A DNA stretch of 10,000 nucleotides from Conus ventricosus (Eukaryota; Mollusca; Gastropoda; Neogastropoda; Conidae), in NCBI GenBank assembly GCA_018398815.1, contig CM031609.1:30712784-30722783 (forward strand). The letters are read 5' to 3'. Each line of letters opens with the position of its first letter. Positions within the stretch are counted from its first letter, which is position 1. The notes beneath the pieces are model-generated. The model saw only the letters and a list, made by a program, of their open reading frames with translations, did not search any database and was not told the origin of the DNA. This document shows, piece by piece, positions 9,009 to 10,000 of the stretch. The position numbers and the translations under genes were made by a program.

Positions 9009-9159
9009 TGGAGGCAGTGACAGAGAGGCGGGGTGGGAGAGAGAGAGATAATAGTGACAGAGAGTAAAGACAGACGGACAGTCGATCAAGCGAAAATATC
9101 ACCAGTGATTTTTTATAGTGCTGTTATCAGTTGGAGTGACAGGAGTTCCAAAAAAAAAA

Positions 9160-9160
<1 letters not shown>
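9009..9160 (+). repeat. Array core copy 1
   Basis: Core of 152 bases ending in 11 A. Distinctive differences from the other copies are GCGGGG for ACGGGG near 9028, ATAATAG for ATAAGAG near 9048, and an extra T-rich stretch (GATTTTTTAT for GATGTTTAT) at 9107-9116. The imperfect start suggests it lies close to the older edge of the array. Confidence 0.9.
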
Positions 9161-9200
<40 letters not shown>

Positions 9201-9204
9201 AGAA
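9161..9204. repeat. (GA)n spacer 1
   Basis: About 44 bases that begin GACAG and continue as GA dinucleotides, ending GGGGAGAA just before core 2. Confidence 0.9.
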
Positions 9205-9357
9205 TGGAGACAGTGAGACAGAGACGGGGTGGGGAGAGAGAAAAGATAAGAGTGACAGAGAGTAAAGACAGACGGACAGTCGATCAAGCGAAAATATCCC
9301 CAGTGATGTTTATAGTGCTGTTATCAGTTGGAGTGACAGGAGTTCCAAAAAAAAAAA
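9205..9357 (+). repeat. Array core copy 2
   Basis: Core of 153 bases ending in 11 A. It carries ATCCCCAGTGAT where the other three copies have ATCACCAGTGAT (near 9296), and a GAAAAGATAAG segment near 9240. The remainder, including GACGGACAGTCGATCAAGCG, matches the other copies. Confidence 0.92.
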
Positions 9358-9377
9358 GACAGAGGAGAGAGAGAGAG

Positions 9378-9413
<36 letters not shown>
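9358..9413. repeat. (GA)n spacer 2
   Basis: About 56 bases of GA repeat with GGAG and GGGG interruptions near its start; it begins GACAGAGG. Confidence 0.9.
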
Positions 9414-9419
<6 letters not shown>

Positions 9420-9568
9420 CAGTGAGACAGAGACGGGGTGGGGAGAGAGGAGATAAGACTGACAGAGAGTAAAGACAGACGGACAGTCGATCAAGCGAAA
9501 ATATCACCAGTGATGTTTATAGTGCTGTTATCAGTTGGAGTGACAGGAGTTCCAACAAAAAAAAAAAA
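9414..9568 (+). repeat. Array core copy 3
   Basis: Core of 155 bases. It ends TTCCAAC followed by 12 A, so a single C interrupts the A run. It has GACTGACAG where the others have GAGTGAC near 9458, and a slightly shorter GA segment after GGGGTGGGG. Confidence 0.92.
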
Positions 9569-9569
9569 G

Positions 9570-9615
<46 letters not shown>

Positions 9616-9641
9616 GAAAAGGAGTGAGAGAGAGAGAGAGA
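9569..9641. repeat. (GA)n spacer 3
   Basis: About 73 bases of GA repeat starting GGGGAGAG, with GAAAAGGAGTGAG inside. Unlike spacers 1 and 2 it lacks the initial GACAG. Confidence 0.9.
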
Positions 9642-9791
9642 TGGAGGCAGTGAGACAGAGACGGGGTGGGGAGAGAGAGAGATAAGAGTGACGGGAGAGT
9701 AAAGACAGACGGACAGTCGATCAAGCGAAAATATCACCAGTGATGTTTATAGTGCTGTTATCAGTTGGAGTGACAGGAGTTCCCAAAAAAA
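9642..9791 (+). repeat. Array core copy 4
   Basis: Core of 150 bases ending TTCCC plus 7 A, so the A run is shorter and one A is replaced by C. It has GACGGGAGAGTAAAG in place of GACAGAGAGTAAAG near 9690. It is the last core before the unrelated insert. Confidence 0.92.
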
Positions 9792-9898
9792 CATAATGAA
9801 GAAAAAACTGATTATTTTTTCTACGATTATCTATTGCTCTCTCTGTTTTTTGGCATAAAGATTTCAAACGCTACTAGGCTGGGGAAAAGGGTGAACTA
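9792..9898. other. Unrelated A/T-rich sequence interrupting the array
   Basis: About 107 bases of ordinary mixed, A/T-rich sequence follow core 4 where a GA spacer would be expected to start. It shares no landmark with the core and appears once in the window. It may be an insertion, a remnant of pre-array unique sequence, or a different module of a larger repeat. No inverted ends or target duplication are evident by eye. Confidence 0.75.
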
Positions 9899-9948
9899 GG
9901 GAGAGGGAGAGAGAAAGAGAGGGAGAGAGAGAGAGAAGAGAGAGAGAG

Positions 9949-9993
<45 letters not shown>
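9899..9993. repeat. (GA)n spacer before core 5
   Basis: About 95 bases of GA repeat with GGGA, GAAAGA and GGAGGAG interruptions in the first half and pure GA in the second. It leads directly into the next core, as the other spacers do. Confidence 0.9.
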
Positions 9994-9998
<5 letters not shown>

Positions 9999-10000
9999 GC
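9994..10000 (+). repeat. Start of array core copy 5 (truncated by window end)
   Basis: TGGAGGC after a GA tract repeats the start of cores 1 and 4 exactly, showing that the array probably continues past the window. Only seven bases are visible. Confidence 0.65.

Larger units (their letters stand above)
9009..10000 (+). repeat. Composite tandem array: conserved core + A run + (GA)n spacer
   Basis: The array consists of a core of about 150 bp that begins TGGAGRCAGTGA, ends in AGGAGTTCC plus an A run, and is followed by GA microsatellite. Core starts at 9009, 9205, 9414, 9642 and 9994 give spacings of 196, 209, 228 and 352; the last is lengthened by an unrelated insert. Variation in period comes almost entirely from GA spacer length (44, 56, 73 and about 95 bases), while the cores stay at 150-155. 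The core has no coding signature. Frames are open on both strands only because the unit lacks stops in some registers, and they translate the GA tracts as RE or LS strings. The array continues beyond the window. I call it a satellite or minisatellite of unknown family; a repeated internal segment of a mobile element is possible. Confidence 0.9.

Noticed and set aside
9070..9100. Possible Pol III B box (AGTCGATCAAG) in the array core
   Set aside because: Only the central TCGA fits the GGTTCGANTCC consensus, and no A box lies at a suitable distance upstream.
8328..9737. Open frames across the GA and satellite region (RE repeats on plus, LS repeats on minus)
   Set aside because: They translate microsatellite in both directions, and the variable GA spacer lengths do not preserve a reading frame between cores.
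9009..10000. CRISPR-like array of repeats and spacers
   Set aside because: The repeated part is about 150 bp, far longer than CRISPR repeats. The spacers are all GA microsatellite, not unique sequence, and there are no cas genes.

Overview
This window looks like non-coding nuclear DNA from a eukaryote, most likely an animal. The support is indirect: there is no dense run of genes, no ribosome-binding-site and operon layout, and no recognisable rRNA or tRNA. The last 1.5 kb is built from long GA and GACA microsatellites interleaved with a tandemly repeated core. A mollusc or another lophotrochozoan would fit this repeat style, but that is a guess from general impression, not something the sequence proves. 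I found no protein-coding gene I would defend. The open frames present are explained by base composition (few T on one strand, so few stop codons) or run through microsatellite.

The window has two textures. From 1 to about 8520 the sequence is full of homopolymer runs of 3-8 bases in nearly every line, with few ordinary mixed words. This is what uncorrected or poorly polished single-molecule sequence often looks like, so run lengths and reading frames there should not be trusted. Within it the composition changes by blocks: A/T-rich (1-660), C-rich on the plus strand (660-1030), GC-rich with a degenerate tandem repeat of about 60 bp (1030-1800), A/C-rich (1800-4400), T-rich (4400-5035), mixed (5035-5900), G/T-rich with a GC-rich centre (5900-8040), and mixed again (8040-8520). 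The dominant strand bias flips from C/A to G/T between about 4400 and 5900.

From about 8520 to 10000 the sequence looks clean. A short unique stretch leads to a 16-base C run at 8665-8680, then GA/GACA microsatellite, then a composite satellite array. Each array unit is a well-conserved core of about 150 bp that ends in an A run, followed by a GA microsatellite of variable length. Four good cores start at 9009, 9205, 9414 and 9642. A fifth begins at 9994 and runs off the window. A diverged, shortened copy at 8815-8925 sits one period upstream of the first. About 107 bp of unrelated sequence separates the fourth core from the next GA tract.

The array is the main feature of interest. No genes act together here; the structure is one of repeats and, probably, assembly quality.
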